Source of the DNA: an uncultured Lachnospiraceae bacterium
GTDB lineage: Bacteria; Bacillota; Clostridia; Lachnospirales; Lachnospiraceae
Direction: 5' to 3'
NCBI GenBank assembly: GCA_900549995.1
Contig: URQQ01000028.1
Location: 1 to 56,480 of the forward strand
DNA length: 56,480 bases
In this document: positions 44,478 through 53,397 of the stretch, piece by piece
Layout of the letters: every line of letters starts with the position of its first letter
How positions within the stretch are numbered: the first letter of the stretch is position 1
Translations under genes and position numbers: made by a program
Notes under the pieces: model-generated
Seen by the model: only the letters and a program-made list of their open reading frames with translations
What the model was told of the DNA's origin: nothing
Database searches by the model: none

Positions 44478-45236
44478 ATGGGTTATGTAATAATTCTCTT
44501 ATTTATTGATATGCTTTTTGAAGGGGAACCTGATTTTATTCAAGTTTCTATGTTTTTGCGTATTTTTATATTTGTTTGCCTTTGGCTAGCTAAACCGTCT
44601 AAATTCACAACTTTTCAGCACGTTCTTCGGCAAAAGGGATATCCTTCTGACCATTGTATCACACCTCGGAAATTAAACTTCCTGTTTGCTTATAGAAAAG
44701 CGCTAGAAGGTGGAAACGATATTCCAAAAGAAATCGTAGACAAGAATATATTTGGATTTTACAATGTGATCTTTAGTGCTGTTGTGTTGCTAGGCATAGG
44801 GAAAAGATTTGGGGAAACGATAGTCTTAGCTTATTTTTGGATAGATGCCTTAGTCATATTGATTGTGATGACAGTATTATCGATAAAGGCAGAATATGTT
44901 GCTTTTATAAATCAGTTTAAAAAATTAAACCGTTATAACTGGAAATATTTTTCCAAGAATGTTTTTGATCATCCACTTGCTGAGAAGTTGGGGGAATGCA
45001 CGCTGTTGTCAGTAAGAAGGGAAGGAAAACGAAAATATGTATCAATTCAAATGTTATCTACAGAGGTAATTTATGAGAATATACTTTTTTGTGCAGAAGT
45101 TCAAAAAGAGAAAAAATATATGCTGTATGAGAAGTGCCACTTAAAGTATGTTGATCAGATTCCGCTTCCTAAAGTTCATGGATTAAATGAAAACTGCAAG
45201 ATCATCGGAGGAAAAACAATCCGACAGAAAAAATAA
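44478..45236 (+). CDS. Four-helix membrane protein, candidate immunity protein, copy 5
   Basis: A 252-residue paralogue, last of the array. The frame opens at 44346, but GGAGG lies 8 nt before the ATG at 44478, and that start gives the family length. Conserved parts: RQKGYPSDHCITPRK, LEGGNDIPKEIV, NIFGFYNVIFSAV, NRYNWKYF, RKYVSIQMLST, YEKCHLKYVDQIP and CKIIGGKTIRQ. The N-terminal helices (VIILLFIDMLF, SMFLRIFIFVCLWLA) are unlike the other copies. Confidence 0.7.
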   Translation: MGYVIILLFIDMLFEGEPDFIQVSMFLRIFIFVCLWLAKPSKFTTFQHVLRQKGYPSDHCITPRKLNFLFAYRKALEGGNDIPKEIVDKNIFGFYNVIFSAVVLLGIGKRFGETIVLAYFWIDALVILIVMTVLSIKAEYVAFINQFKKLNRYNWKYFSKNVFDHPLAEKLGECTLLSVRREGKRKYVSIQMLSTEVIYENILFCAEVQKEKKYMLYEKCHLKYVDQIPLPKVHGLNENCKIIGGKTIRQKK

Positions 45237-45238
45237 AG

Positions 45239-45275
45239 GGAAGATGCTAAAGTTTACAGGGGTATCTTCCTTTTT
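45239..45275 (+). terminator. Terminator after copy 5
   Basis: GGAAGAT (45239-45245) pairs with ATCTTCC (45264-45270), followed by TTTTT. It closes the array before the formate dehydrogenase operon. Confidence 0.65.
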
Positions 45276-45361
45276 CATACCCAAAATAAGGAGAAGTCAG
45301 TGAAGTTATTGGAAAGAAGCTGAGAAAGTATAAAACTTGGCAGCCACAGTAGAAAAAACGC

Positions 45362-45390
45362 TTTGTATTATATAGCCGAAAGGCTATAAT
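45362..45390 (+). promoter_or_regulatory. Promoter of the formate dehydrogenase operon with palindrome
   Basis: TTTGTA (45362-45367), 17 bp and a perfect TATAAT (45385-45390). A perfect hairpin/palindrome TATAGCC-GAAA-GGCTATA (45371-45388) covers the spacer and part of the -10, a good place for a repressor site. Confidence 0.6.
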
Positions 45391-45436
45391 GGTCTTATAC
45401 GATAGAGAGGTAAATTTCTAAAGGAGGAAAAAGGAA

Positions 45437-47275
45437 ATGGGTGAGATTTTTCTGGCAGATCCGCAAAGCAGCGATGTGAAGATCGGAAGGCTTTTGGAAA
45501 AATTTGAAGCGAAAGTAAAAGTATACCCTCCGGGGACTTGTCCGCTGACGGTGCAGCTTGCGCTTCTTACTGCGTCTAAGAACCAGACCTGTGGCAAATG
45601 TGTTCCCTGCCGGGACGGACTTCCGCAGCTGGAAACGCTGCTGAAGAGTATTCTGGAAGGGGATGCTACGATGGATACTCTGGAGCATATGAAGAGGCTG
45701 GCGGTCATGATTCGTGATACCGCTGACTGTGCGATCGGGTATCAGACAGCAATTGAACTTCTTCAGGGGCTTCAGACATTTGGCGAGGAGTACGAAAGCC
45801 ATATTAAAAAGAAAGAGTGTCCGGGGGAAATGGGGCAGAAGGTGCCGTGCATTAACTTGTGTCCGGCCCATGTGGATATTCCGGCCTATATTGCGCTCGT
45901 TGGGGAAGAGGATTACAGAGGAGCGGTCAATATGGTCAGAAAGGATAATCCGTTTCCCACGGCATGTGCTATGGTATGCGAACATCCATGTGAGGAGAGG
46001 TGCCGCAGAAATCTGATCGATTCGGCGGTAAACATAAGGGGATTGAAAAAATATGCAGTAGACCAGGTTGCGGCAGATCAGGTAGCGGTTTCGAAGGGAA
46101 ACAGGCCGACGGGGAAGAAAGTAGCTGTGATCGGCGGAGGTCCTGCCGGAATGACGGCAGCGTATTTCCTTGGGCTTATGGGACATAAGGTGACGGTGTA
46201 CGAAAGGCAGAAAGCATTGGGGGGAATGCTCAGATATGGAATTCCCAATTATCGTCTGCCAAAGGAACAGCTGGACGAAGATATCCGGGCAATCTTATCT
46301 GCCGGGGATATAGAAGTGAAATATGAGACCAATATCACGACGGAAGCAGAAATCAGAGAGATACATAAGGAATATGATGCCATGTTTGTGGCTATCGGTG
46401 CGCAGAATGGGAAAAAACTGCGGCTTGAGGGCAGCGATGCGGGGAATGTAGAGTCGGCAGTGGAGATGCTTGACCGGATCGGCAATGGTATCATACCGGA
46501 TTATATTGGCAAAAATGTAGTTGTCATCGGCGGGGGTAATGTAGCCATGGATGCAGCAAGAAGCGCAGTGCGCTGTAATGCGGAGGATGTCCGGATTGTC
46601 TACCGCAGGAGGCAGGAGGATATGACAGCGCTTGATACGGAAATTGAGTCAGCCGTCATGGAAGGAATCGAACTGCTTACGTTAAAGGCGCCGAAATCGA
46701 TTGAGAAGGCTTCAGATGGCAATTGTGCTGCTTTGATTGTAAAGCCGCAGATGATCGGCCCGTACGACAGAGCCGGGCGTCCGAGTCCGGTGGATGCGAA
46801 CAAGGAGCCGGAGAGGATTCCCTGTGAGGTCATCCTGATTGCGGTTGGGCAGGATATTGTAAGCCGACCGTTCGAGGAATTTGGCATGGAGGCGGAAAGA
46901 GGAATCTTTAAAGCAGGGTTGAATACTGCGGCAGAGAATCTGCCGGGCGTCTTTACCGGAGGAGACTGTGCAACCGGTCCGTCCACTGCAATCCGGGCTA
47001 TTGCCGCAGGAAAAGTGGCGGCTCATAATATTGACGAGTATCTGGGATATCATCATAAGCTGAACTGTGAAGCCAGAGCTCCGCAGCCGAAGGAAAATAA
47101 CAGAATTCCGACGGGGCGCGCAACGATAACAGAACGTCCGGCCTATATCCGGAAACATGATTTTGAACATGTGGAGAATCCATATACATACGAAGAAGCA
47201 ATGCAGGAGGCAGGCAGGTGTCTGCGCTGTGATCATTTCGGGTGCGGTGTTTTGAAAGGGGGCAGAGACGAATGA
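45437..47275 (+). CDS. NuoF-tail/GltD-like electron-transfer subunit of formate dehydrogenase
   Basis: A 612-residue flavoprotein. The first 125 residues match the C-terminal iron-sulfur domain of NuoF (C52, C55, C58 and C98 for a 4Fe-4S cluster) without the FMN/NADH-binding part. Next comes a GltD-like N-terminal 4Fe-4S region (CINLCPAHVDIPAY, CAMVCEHPCEERCRR), then two Rossmann domains for FAD and NAD(P)H (GGGPAGMTAA near 232; GGGNVAMDAARSA near 370), ending in a Cys-rich CLRCDHFGCG. It probably passes electrons between formate dehydrogenase and NAD(P)H. Its stop overlaps the next start (ATGA), so the two subunits are coupled. GGAGG precedes the ATG. Confidence 0.85.
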   Translation: MGEIFLADPQSSDVKIGRLLEKFEAKVKVYPPGTCPLTVQLALLTASKNQTCGKCVPCRDGLPQLETLLKSILEGDATMDTLEHMKRLAVMIRDTADCAIGYQTAIELLQGLQTFGEEYESHIKKKECPGEMGQKVPCINLCPAHVDIPAYIALVGEEDYRGAVNMVRKDNPFPTACAMVCEHPCEERCRRNLIDSAVNIRGLKKYAVDQVAADQVAVSKGNRPTGKKVAVIGGGPAGMTAAYFLGLMGHKVTVYERQKALGGMLRYGIPNYRLPKEQLDEDIRAILSAGDIEVKYETNITTEAEIREIHKEYDAMFVAIGAQNGKKLRLEGSDAGNVESAVEMLDRIGNGIIPDYIGKNVVVIGGGNVAMDAARSAVRCNAEDVRIVYRRRQEDMTALDTEIESAVMEGIELLTLKAPKSIEKASDGNCAALIVKPQMIGPYDRAGRPSPVDANKEPERIPCEVILIAVGQDIVSRPFEEFGMEAERGIFKAGLNTAAENLPGVFTGGDCATGPSTAIRAIAAGKVAAHNIDEYLGYHHKLNCEARAPQPKENNRIPTGRATITERPAYIRKHDFEHVENPYTYEEAMQEAGRCLRCDHFGCGVLKGGRDE

Positions 47276-49983
47276 TTCATATAGTCATAGACAATATTCC
47301 GATGGAGGTGCAGGAAGGGACGACGATTCTGGAGGCAGCGAGATCTGCCGGGATCAGAATTCCGACGTTGTGTTACTTAAAGGAGGTAAACGAGATCGGT
47401 TCCTGCCGTCTGTGTGTCGTAGAGGTCGAGGGGATGGATAAGCTGCCGACTGCCTGCAACACGCTGGCCAAAGAGGGAATGAACGTGCAGACGATGAGTG
47501 AGCGGGTTATCGAATCCCGTAAGATGATATTGGACCTTCTGCTTTCCAATCACCACAGATGCTGCTTTTACTGCCCGCAGAACGGGGACTGTGAACTTCA
47601 GAATATCTGTTATGAATATGGGGTTGAGGAGACCTCTTATCTGGGAACCCGCAAGAAGATTGAGCGGCCGGATAAGGACAGCCATCCATTTTTAAGCTAC
47701 CGGCCGGAACTTTGTATTCACTGCCAGCGATGTGTCAATACCTGCGCAAAGATGACCGGAAGGCAGGCGATTACACTCGGCAAGACGGGGATGTTTAATA
47801 TTATTGAGGCTCCCTTTGGAGAGGACTGGGAAGAAAGCCTCTGTGAATCCTGCGGCAACTGTGCACAGGCATGTCCGACAGGAGCAATCACGGAGAAGCG
47901 GAGAAGCAAATACAGAACCTGGGAAGTGGAGCGTGTCAGGACGACCTGTCCGCACTGTGCGACAGGATGTCAGATGGACCTGATACTCAAAGGAGGAAAG
48001 ATTGTGGATGTGGAGGGCGCCGACGGGCCATCCAATCATGGGCTGCTCTGCGTCAAGGGAAGAAGTGCGTCGTTTGATTTTATAGACGTGCCGGAGAGAA
48101 TCCGCTATCCGCTCATAAAGAATCAAGAGACAGGTGAATTTGAGGAGGCTACATGGGAGGAAGCACTTGACCGTGTGGCGTTGGGATTCACAGAAATCAA
48201 GCGTAATTTCGGAGGAGAGGCACTGGCTGGTTTTGCGTGTTCCCGTTCGACCAATGAAGATGTCTATATGCTTCAGAAGATGGTCCGGACGGCGTTTCAA
48301 AGCAACAACACGGATAACTGTGCCCGTGTTTGACATGCTCCTACTGTTGCCGGGCTGGCAACCACATTAGGTTCAGGAGCTATGACAAACACGATTTACG
48401 ATATCACGCATGATTCTGAGGTGATTATGCTGGTAGGTTCGAATCCGGAACATGCGCATCCGGTTCTCGGCATGCAGATCAGACAGGCAGTGGCCCGGGG
48501 GACGAAACTGATTGTCGTGGACCCGCGGGAAATTGATCTGGCAAAGAAAGCAGATATCCATCTGAAACTAAGACCGGGTACGAACGTCGCGTTTGCGAAT
48601 GGAATGATGAACATCTTTATCGAGGAAGGGCTTGTAGATGAGGAATTTATCCGGGAAAGAACGGAGAACTACGAGGCAGTAAAGGAAGCGGTAAAAGAAT
48701 ATACGCTGCAGCGTGTGGCAGGAATCTGCGGGATTGATCCGGATCTTCTGCGGGAGGCGGCAAGAATGTATGCCACAGCTAAGACGGCGCCTGTTTTATA
48801 CTGTCTCGGTGTGACGGAACATCATACCGGAACCGAGGGCGTGATGTCCCTGTCGAATATGGCAATGATGGTTGGGAAAATCGGACGTCCCGGCTGCGGC
48901 GTGAATCCAATCCGCGGTCAGAATAACGTACAGGGAGCCTGCGATATGGGAGCGGCGCCCAATCAGTTCCCGGGATACCAGAATCTCATTACGCCGGGAG
49001 TCGTTGAAAAATTTGAGAAAGCATGGCATACTTCGCTGAATCCAAATGTCGGAGTTAAGGCGACGGAGTGCTTTCCGAAAATGCTCACCGGAGAGATCAG
49101 AGGACTCTTTATCTTCGGCGAGGATCCGGTCAGAACGGATGCAAATACACAGCACGTGATACATGCGTTAGAATCACTGGACTTTCTCGTGGTGGATGAG
49201 CTCTTCATGACGGAGACGGCAAAGCTTGCAGACGTCATCCTGCCGGGGCGGTCTTACGCAGAAAAAGAGGGTACATTTACCAATACAGAACGGAGAGTCC
49301 AGAGGGTAAGAAAAGCGGTAGAGATTGCAGGCGAGACCAGGCCGGATACCTGGATTTTTACAGAGATTATGAACCGCATGGGATATCCGCAGCCGCAGCT
49401 TACACCTGCAGAGATTATGGAGGAGATTGCTTCTGTCACTCCGTCTTATGGAGGCATCAGCCATGCCCGTCTGGACAGTGAGGAAGTGAATGGACAGGGA
49501 CTGCAATGGCCTTGTCCGGAGGAAAGCCATCCGGGAACCCCGATTATGCATGTAGGGAAATTCGCGAGGGGGCTTGGGTATTTCCGTCCGGCACAATACA
49601 GGCAGTCTGTGGAAGTTCCGGATGAAGAGTACCCGATGATGATGATGACCGGGCGGATTCTTTATCAGTACAATGCATGTGCGATGACGGATAAGACAGA
49701 AGGAATTAACCGGATCTCAGGGGAATCCTTTATTGAGATAAACAGCGGTGATGCAGAAGAACTTGGAATTATGGACGGGGAGATGGTCACCGTCTCATCA
49801 AGAAGAGGTGAGATTTGTTCCAGGGCCAGTGTATCAGACAAGACAAGAAAAGGGGAGTGCTGGATGCCGTTCCACTATCTGGAAGGTTCAGCGAATCAGC
49901 TGACAAATGATTCATTGGACAGTATTTCAGGAACCCCGGAATATAAAGTATGTGCTGTAAAAGTTGAGAAGATGAATCAGTAA
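47272..49983 (+). CDS. fdhA: Formate dehydrogenase, selenocysteine-containing catalytic subunit
   Basis: A 903-residue molybdenum/tungsten formate dehydrogenase, oxidising formate to CO2 or reducing CO2. N-terminal NuoG-like part: 2Fe-2S site (C34, C45, C48, C62), a His/Cys 4Fe-4S region (HHRCCFYCPQNGDC), two 4Fe-4S motifs (CIHCQRC, CESCGNC), then the cluster CPHCATGC of the catalytic domain. The in-frame TGA at 48331-48333 (codon 354) falls in NTDNCARV-U-HAPTVAG, the exact selenocysteine site of FdhH-type enzymes; the frame runs on to 49983. A SECIS hairpin follows at 48346-48362. The C-terminal molybdopterin-dinucleotide domain ends the protein. Naive calling would split it in two. The ATG at 47272 overlaps the previous stop by 4 nt. 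Confidence 0.96.
48346..48362 (+). promoter_or_regulatory. SECIS element of formate dehydrogenase
   Basis: GTTGCC-GGGCT-GGCAAC: a 6-bp stem with a 5-nt loop starting with G, 18 nt after the UGA. Position and loop match the E. coli fdhF SECIS pattern, and the coded residues (VAGLA) are the same as in that family. Confidence 0.85.
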
Positions 49984-50040
49984 GTTCGCAGGGGATGCTG
50001 TATAACCGCAGTATCCCCTGTAAAAGTCAGGGGGAGTGAC

Positions 50041-50793
50041 ATGGAGATCCGTGAACAATGCAAAGAGAAGCGGCTGCTTAAGAGCGGGGAATATGTTTGT
50101 ATCACAAGGGAAGGAAAGCGTACAGCCGGAGAAAGGTCTATGCTGGTGGAACATTCTCTTCGTATCTGTGTGCATGGAAAGATGATAACAAAATTATCCT
50201 GCAGTCCGCAGTATCTGCCGGAACTGATACTAGGTTATCTTTATACGGAGGGGATTGTTTCCTCGGTGGATGAGATAGAAAGCATTTCGTTAGACCGTGG
50301 TGGAAGTACTGCCGAGGTGATACTGAAAGATGGGGGTACGCTGCCGGAAAAGAGGACAGAAGAAAAGAGGAAGATGATTCCGGTGAGTCCGATGAATTGG
50401 AACGCAGAGTGGATTTTTCAGATGGCGGATCGCCTGGCGGATGGAATGCCTTTGCATAAAGAAACATGGGCGGTGCACAGCTGTTTTCTTGCAAAGAGGG
50501 ATGAGATACTGTTTGGCTGTGAGGATATCGGAAGACACAATGCATTTGACAAAGTGGCAGGATATGCTCTGAGACACGAGGTTGACCTTGGGCAGTGTAT
50601 TGTATATTCCAGCGGAAGGATTCCTGTGGACATGGCAGTAAAGGCGGTGATGGCGGGAGTTCCGGTGCTTGCCGCAAAGGCTGATCCGACAAAAGAGGCA
50701 GTGGATATGGCACAGAAATACGGCCTTACGCTGATCGGGGCTGCGAGGCAGGACAGCATGAGGGTGTATACGGATCGTTCTGCGAATTTATGA
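50041..50793 (+). CDS. fdhD: Formate dehydrogenase accessory sulfurtransferase FdhD
   Basis: A 250-residue FdhD protein, which delivers sulfur from a cysteine desulfurase to the molybdenum/tungsten cofactor of formate dehydrogenase. Conserved parts: CSPQYLPELILGYLYTEGI near residues 53-71, TWAVHSCFLAKRDEI with a candidate sulfur-carrying Cys, EDIGRHNAFDKVAGYAL, and YSSGRIPVDMAVKAVMAGVPVLAAKADPT. GGGGGAG precedes the ATG, 58 nt after the dehydrogenase stop. Operon linkage with its client enzyme is as expected. Confidence 0.94.
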   Translation: MEIREQCKEKRLLKSGEYVCITREGKRTAGERSMLVEHSLRICVHGKMITKLSCSPQYLPELILGYLYTEGIVSSVDEIESISLDRGGSTAEVILKDGGTLPEKRTEEKRKMIPVSPMNWNAEWIFQMADRLADGMPLHKETWAVHSCFLAKRDEILFGCEDIGRHNAFDKVAGYALRHEVDLGQCIVYSSGRIPVDMAVKAVMAGVPVLAAKADPTKEAVDMAQKYGLTLIGAARQDSMRVYTDRSANL

Positions 50794-50794
50794 T

Positions 50795-50819
50795 ATGAAA
50801 TCTGATTTCATGGTATAAT
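50795..50819 (+). promoter_or_regulatory. Candidate promoter/operator before moaC
   Basis: A perfect TATAAT (50814-50819) lies 2 bp after a perfect palindrome ATGAAATC-T-GATTTCAT (50795-50811). The -35 is not clear, so this may be a regulated internal promoter for the cofactor genes. Confidence 0.45.
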
Positions 50820-50852
50820 AGATAACAAAGCGGACAGAAGAGAGGAAAAGAT

Positions 50853-51329
50853 ATGGGACTGACACATTTTGATGAGAATGGAAAGACTGTGATGGTGGAT
50901 GTGACGGAAAAGGATGATACAGTGCGTGAGGCTGTGGCAAAGGGAAAAATCACAGTGAACCAGGACGTATATGACGCGATAGAGGCGGGAACTGTGAAAA
51001 AAGGAGACGTGTTATCTGTGGCGGCGACCGCAGGGATTATGGGGGCAAAACGTACCTTTGAACTGATCCCGATGTGCCATATCCTTCCGATTACCAGCTG
51101 TAAGATTACATTTGACAAAGATCCGGTGAAGCGGGAGATTCTATGTACCTGTACCGTAAAAGTAACGGGGAAGACAGGGGTGGAGATGGAGGCCCTCACA
51201 GGGGTAAGTACAGCGCTTCTGACGATCTATGATATGTGCAAAGCATTAGATAAATCGATGGAGATCGGGGAAATATATCTGCAGAAAAAGACGGGCGGAA
51301 AAAGCGGAATGGTATGGAATGAAAAATAG
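50853..51329 (+). CDS. moaC: Cyclic pyranopterin monophosphate synthase MoaC
   Basis: A 158-residue MoaC, the second enzyme of molybdopterin synthesis, converting the MoaA product to cyclic pyranopterin monophosphate. The family signature is complete: LTHFDENGKTVMVDVTEK at the start, GIMGAKRTFELIPMCHILPI, GVEMEALTGVSTALLTIYDMCKA and the closing IYLQKKTGGKSG. AGAGGAAAAG precedes the ATG. Length is normal. Confidence 0.96.
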   Translation: MGLTHFDENGKTVMVDVTEKDDTVREAVAKGKITVNQDVYDAIEAGTVKKGDVLSVAATAGIMGAKRTFELIPMCHILPITSCKITFDKDPVKREILCTCTVKVTGKTGVEMEALTGVSTALLTIYDMCKALDKSMEIGEIYLQKKTGGKSGMVWNEK

Positions 51330-51347
51330 ATCATGGAGGCTTGGAGC

Positions 51348-51863
51348 ATGGAACCAAGGAAATGGAAGACAGCGGTTGTAACGCTGAGTGATAAGGGAGC
51401 AAAAGGGGAGCGTAAGGATGAGAGCGGACCTCTGATCTGTGAGATGCTTAAGGGCTGTAATTACCAGATTGCGGAGGAAGTGATTCTCCCGGATGACCAG
51501 GAGAAGATCGAGAGAGAGCTGATCCGGCTGAGTGATGAGGCGGGGATGGATCTGATTCTCACCACAGGCGGGACTGGGTTCGCACCAAGGGACCGGACCC
51601 CGGAAGCAACGCTGAATGTAGCAACAAGGAATGCGCCGGGGATTGCTGAGGCGATGCGTTTTGCTTCCTTTGGGATTACTCCGAAGGCGATGCTTAGCCG
51701 TGGGGCTTCGGTAATCCGAAATCAGACGCTGATCATCAACCTCCCGGGAAGTCCAAAAGCGGTGCGGGAGAACCTGGAGTTTATTCTTCCTGCGTTAGGG
51801 CATGGGCTTGGAATTCTGACAGGAACAGACGGGGAGTGCGGCCAGCCGGACAGGCAGGTTTAA
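51348..51863 (+). CDS. mog: Molybdopterin adenylyltransferase (Mog/MoaB family)
   Basis: A 171-residue MogA/MoaB-type protein, which adenylates molybdopterin before metal insertion. It has the family's TLSDKGAKGERKDESGP near the N-terminus, LILTTGGTGFAPRDRTPEAT and a late LPGSPKAVRENLEFI. GGAGG lies 8 nt before the ATG at 51348; the ATG at 51333 overlaps that site and is less likely. The gene ends 29 nt before moaA. No moaD, moaE or moeA lies in the window. Confidence 0.92.
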   Translation: MEPRKWKTAVVTLSDKGAKGERKDESGPLICEMLKGCNYQIAEEVILPDDQEKIERELIRLSDEAGMDLILTTGGTGFAPRDRTPEATLNVATRNAPGIAEAMRFASFGITPKAMLSRGASVIRNQTLIINLPGSPKAVRENLEFILPALGHGLGILTGTDGECGQPDRQV

Positions 51864-51892
51864 AAGCTCCAAAGGCAGAGAGGAAGAGAACG

Positions 51893-52870
51893 ATGAAAGA
51901 TCAGTTTGGAAGATCGATTGACTATATCAGAATATCCGTCACAGACCGGTGTAATCTCCGGTGTACGTATTGCATGCCCGAAGAAGGTGTTGAGCAGATT
52001 TCCCATGAAGAGATACTGACCTATGATGAGATCGTCAGACTGTGCAGAATCTGCGCAGGAAAGGGAATTTCGAAAGTAAAGATTACCGGGGGTGAGCCGC
52101 TGGTGAGGCGAAGAATCTGGGAGCTTATAAAGGCGGTCAAAGCAGTGGATGGAATTGAGCAGGTGACGCTGACAACCAACGGTGTGCTTCTCAAAGAGCA
52201 GATGGCGGAACTTTCAGATGCCGGAATATCAGCGGTGAACATCAGTATGGACACACTGGACCCTGTCATGTATGAAAAGATTGCAAGGAGAGATGAACTG
52301 GCAAATGCGCTTGCCGGAATGGAAGAAGCTCTGAAGTATCCTGAAATCCGGGTGAAGATCAACTGTGTTCCGCTTGCCGGAGTCAATGATGAGCAGTGGA
52401 TACCGATTGCAGGGCTTGCCAGGGAGAGGCCTCTGGATGTCCGCTTTATAGAGATGATGCCGATCGGACAGGGAAAGAAGTATGTCGGAAAGATGCAGGA
52501 TGAGATACTGAAACGCCTGGAAGAAGTATATGGAAAGGCACAGATGACCGAGGGGAATTTTGGAAATGGACCGAGTGTATATGCACAGTTTCCGGGATTT
52601 TGCGGAAAAGTCGGATTCATCAGCGCACTGTCGCATAAATTTTGCGGGGAGTGCAACCGTGTCAGGCTGACTGCAGAAGGGTTCCTGAAATCATGCCTTC
52701 AGTATGACCGGGGGGCTGATTTAAGAGAGATGTTAAGGAGTCAGAAGACAGATGAGGAAATCGGTGAGGTGGTGGAACAGGTCATATACCGAAAACCACA
52801 GAGCCACCATTTTGAGGAGACGGATGGGGCGGAATTTGAGCAGAGGCAGATGTCAAGAATCGGAGGTTAG
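51893..52870 (+). CDS. moaA: GTP 3',8-cyclase MoaA
   Basis: A 325-residue radical SAM enzyme that starts molybdopterin synthesis from GTP. The radical SAM cluster motif CNLRCTYC is at C20, C24 and C27. The second 4Fe-4S site is formed by C-terminal cysteines in GFCGKVGF, FCGECNRVRL and LKSCL. The protein ends in the conserved GG (SRIGG) needed for activity. The frame opens at a GTG at 51836 inside mog, but GAGGAAGAG precedes the ATG at 51893. Confidence 0.96.
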   Translation: MKDQFGRSIDYIRISVTDRCNLRCTYCMPEEGVEQISHEEILTYDEIVRLCRICAGKGISKVKITGGEPLVRRRIWELIKAVKAVDGIEQVTLTTNGVLLKEQMAELSDAGISAVNISMDTLDPVMYEKIARRDELANALAGMEEALKYPEIRVKINCVPLAGVNDEQWIPIAGLARERPLDVRFIEMMPIGQGKKYVGKMQDEILKRLEEVYGKAQMTEGNFGNGPSVYAQFPGFCGKVGFISALSHKFCGECNRVRLTAEGFLKSCLQYDRGADLREMLRSQKTDEEIGEVVEQVIYRKPQSHHFEETDGAEFEQRQMSRIGG

Positions 52871-52875
52871 ATCAC

Positions 52876-53307
52876 ATGGGAAAAGTAATTGCAGTTTGTA
52901 CAAGTCCAGCGAAAGGGACACAGAAGAAGAATATCGGGAGCGGTGTTTTCATAGAGGATTTTGGGATTGAGGGGGATGCACATGCGGGGAAATGGCACCG
53001 TCAGGTGAGCCTTTTATCTTATGACAAAATCGAGGAATTCCGGGCAAGGGGTGCTGAAGTGGCAGACGGTGCATTTGGCGAGAACCTTGTTGTCGAGGGG
53101 ATAGACTTTAAAACACTTCCGGCAGGAACCCGTTTTCAGTGCAACGATGTGGTGCTGGAGCTGACCCAGATCGGGAAAGAGTGCCACCATGGGTGCGAGA
53201 TTTTTCAGAAGATGGGGGACTGTATTATGCCAAGGGAAGGGGTATTTACAAAAGTAATCAAAGGCGGAAGTATCAGTGCCGGAGACTGGATGGAAATCAT
53301 AGATTAA
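52876..53307 (+). CDS. MOSC domain protein
   Basis: A 143-residue MOSC-domain protein, a family thought to handle sulfur for molybdenum cofactor enzymes. Visible family parts: GDAHAGKWHRQVSLLSYDKIEEF, GAFGENLVVEGI, LELTQIGKECHHGCEIF with candidate sulfur-carrying Cys residues, and MPREGVFTKVIKGG. GGAGG of the moaA end serves its ATG, 5 nt after the moaA stop. Last gene of the cofactor operon. Confidence 0.92.
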   Translation: MGKVIAVCTSPAKGTQKKNIGSGVFIEDFGIEGDAHAGKWHRQVSLLSYDKIEEFRARGAEVADGAFGENLVVEGIDFKTLPAGTRFQCNDVVLELTQIGKECHHGCEIFQKMGDCIMPREGVFTKVIKGGSISAGDWMEIID

Positions 53308-53314
53308 GAAAAAC

Positions 53315-53397
53315 CGGACAATAGAGCGGAAAAATCTGCTGTATTGTCCGATTCTTATTGCAGGCCGGGAATCTCAGGAAAGAGTTCCGGCTTTTTT
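53315..53397 (+). terminator. Tandem hairpins ending the cofactor operon
   Basis: CGGACAATA (53315-53323) pairs with TATTGTCCG (53342-53350). A second hairpin (GCCGGGAA with TTCCGGC, one bulge) ends in TTTTTT at 53392-53397. The second overlaps the end of the convergent sucD-like gene. Confidence 0.65.

Noticed and set aside
40518..45236. CRISPR-like or other short-repeat array in the repetitive stretch
   Set aside because: The repetition is of whole paralogous genes of about 760 bp and their upstream cassettes, not short spaced repeats.
48382..49983. A separate molybdopterin oxidoreductase gene starting at MTNTIYDITHDSEV
   Set aside because: It is the in-frame continuation of the formate dehydrogenase after the selenocysteine codon, not an independent gene.
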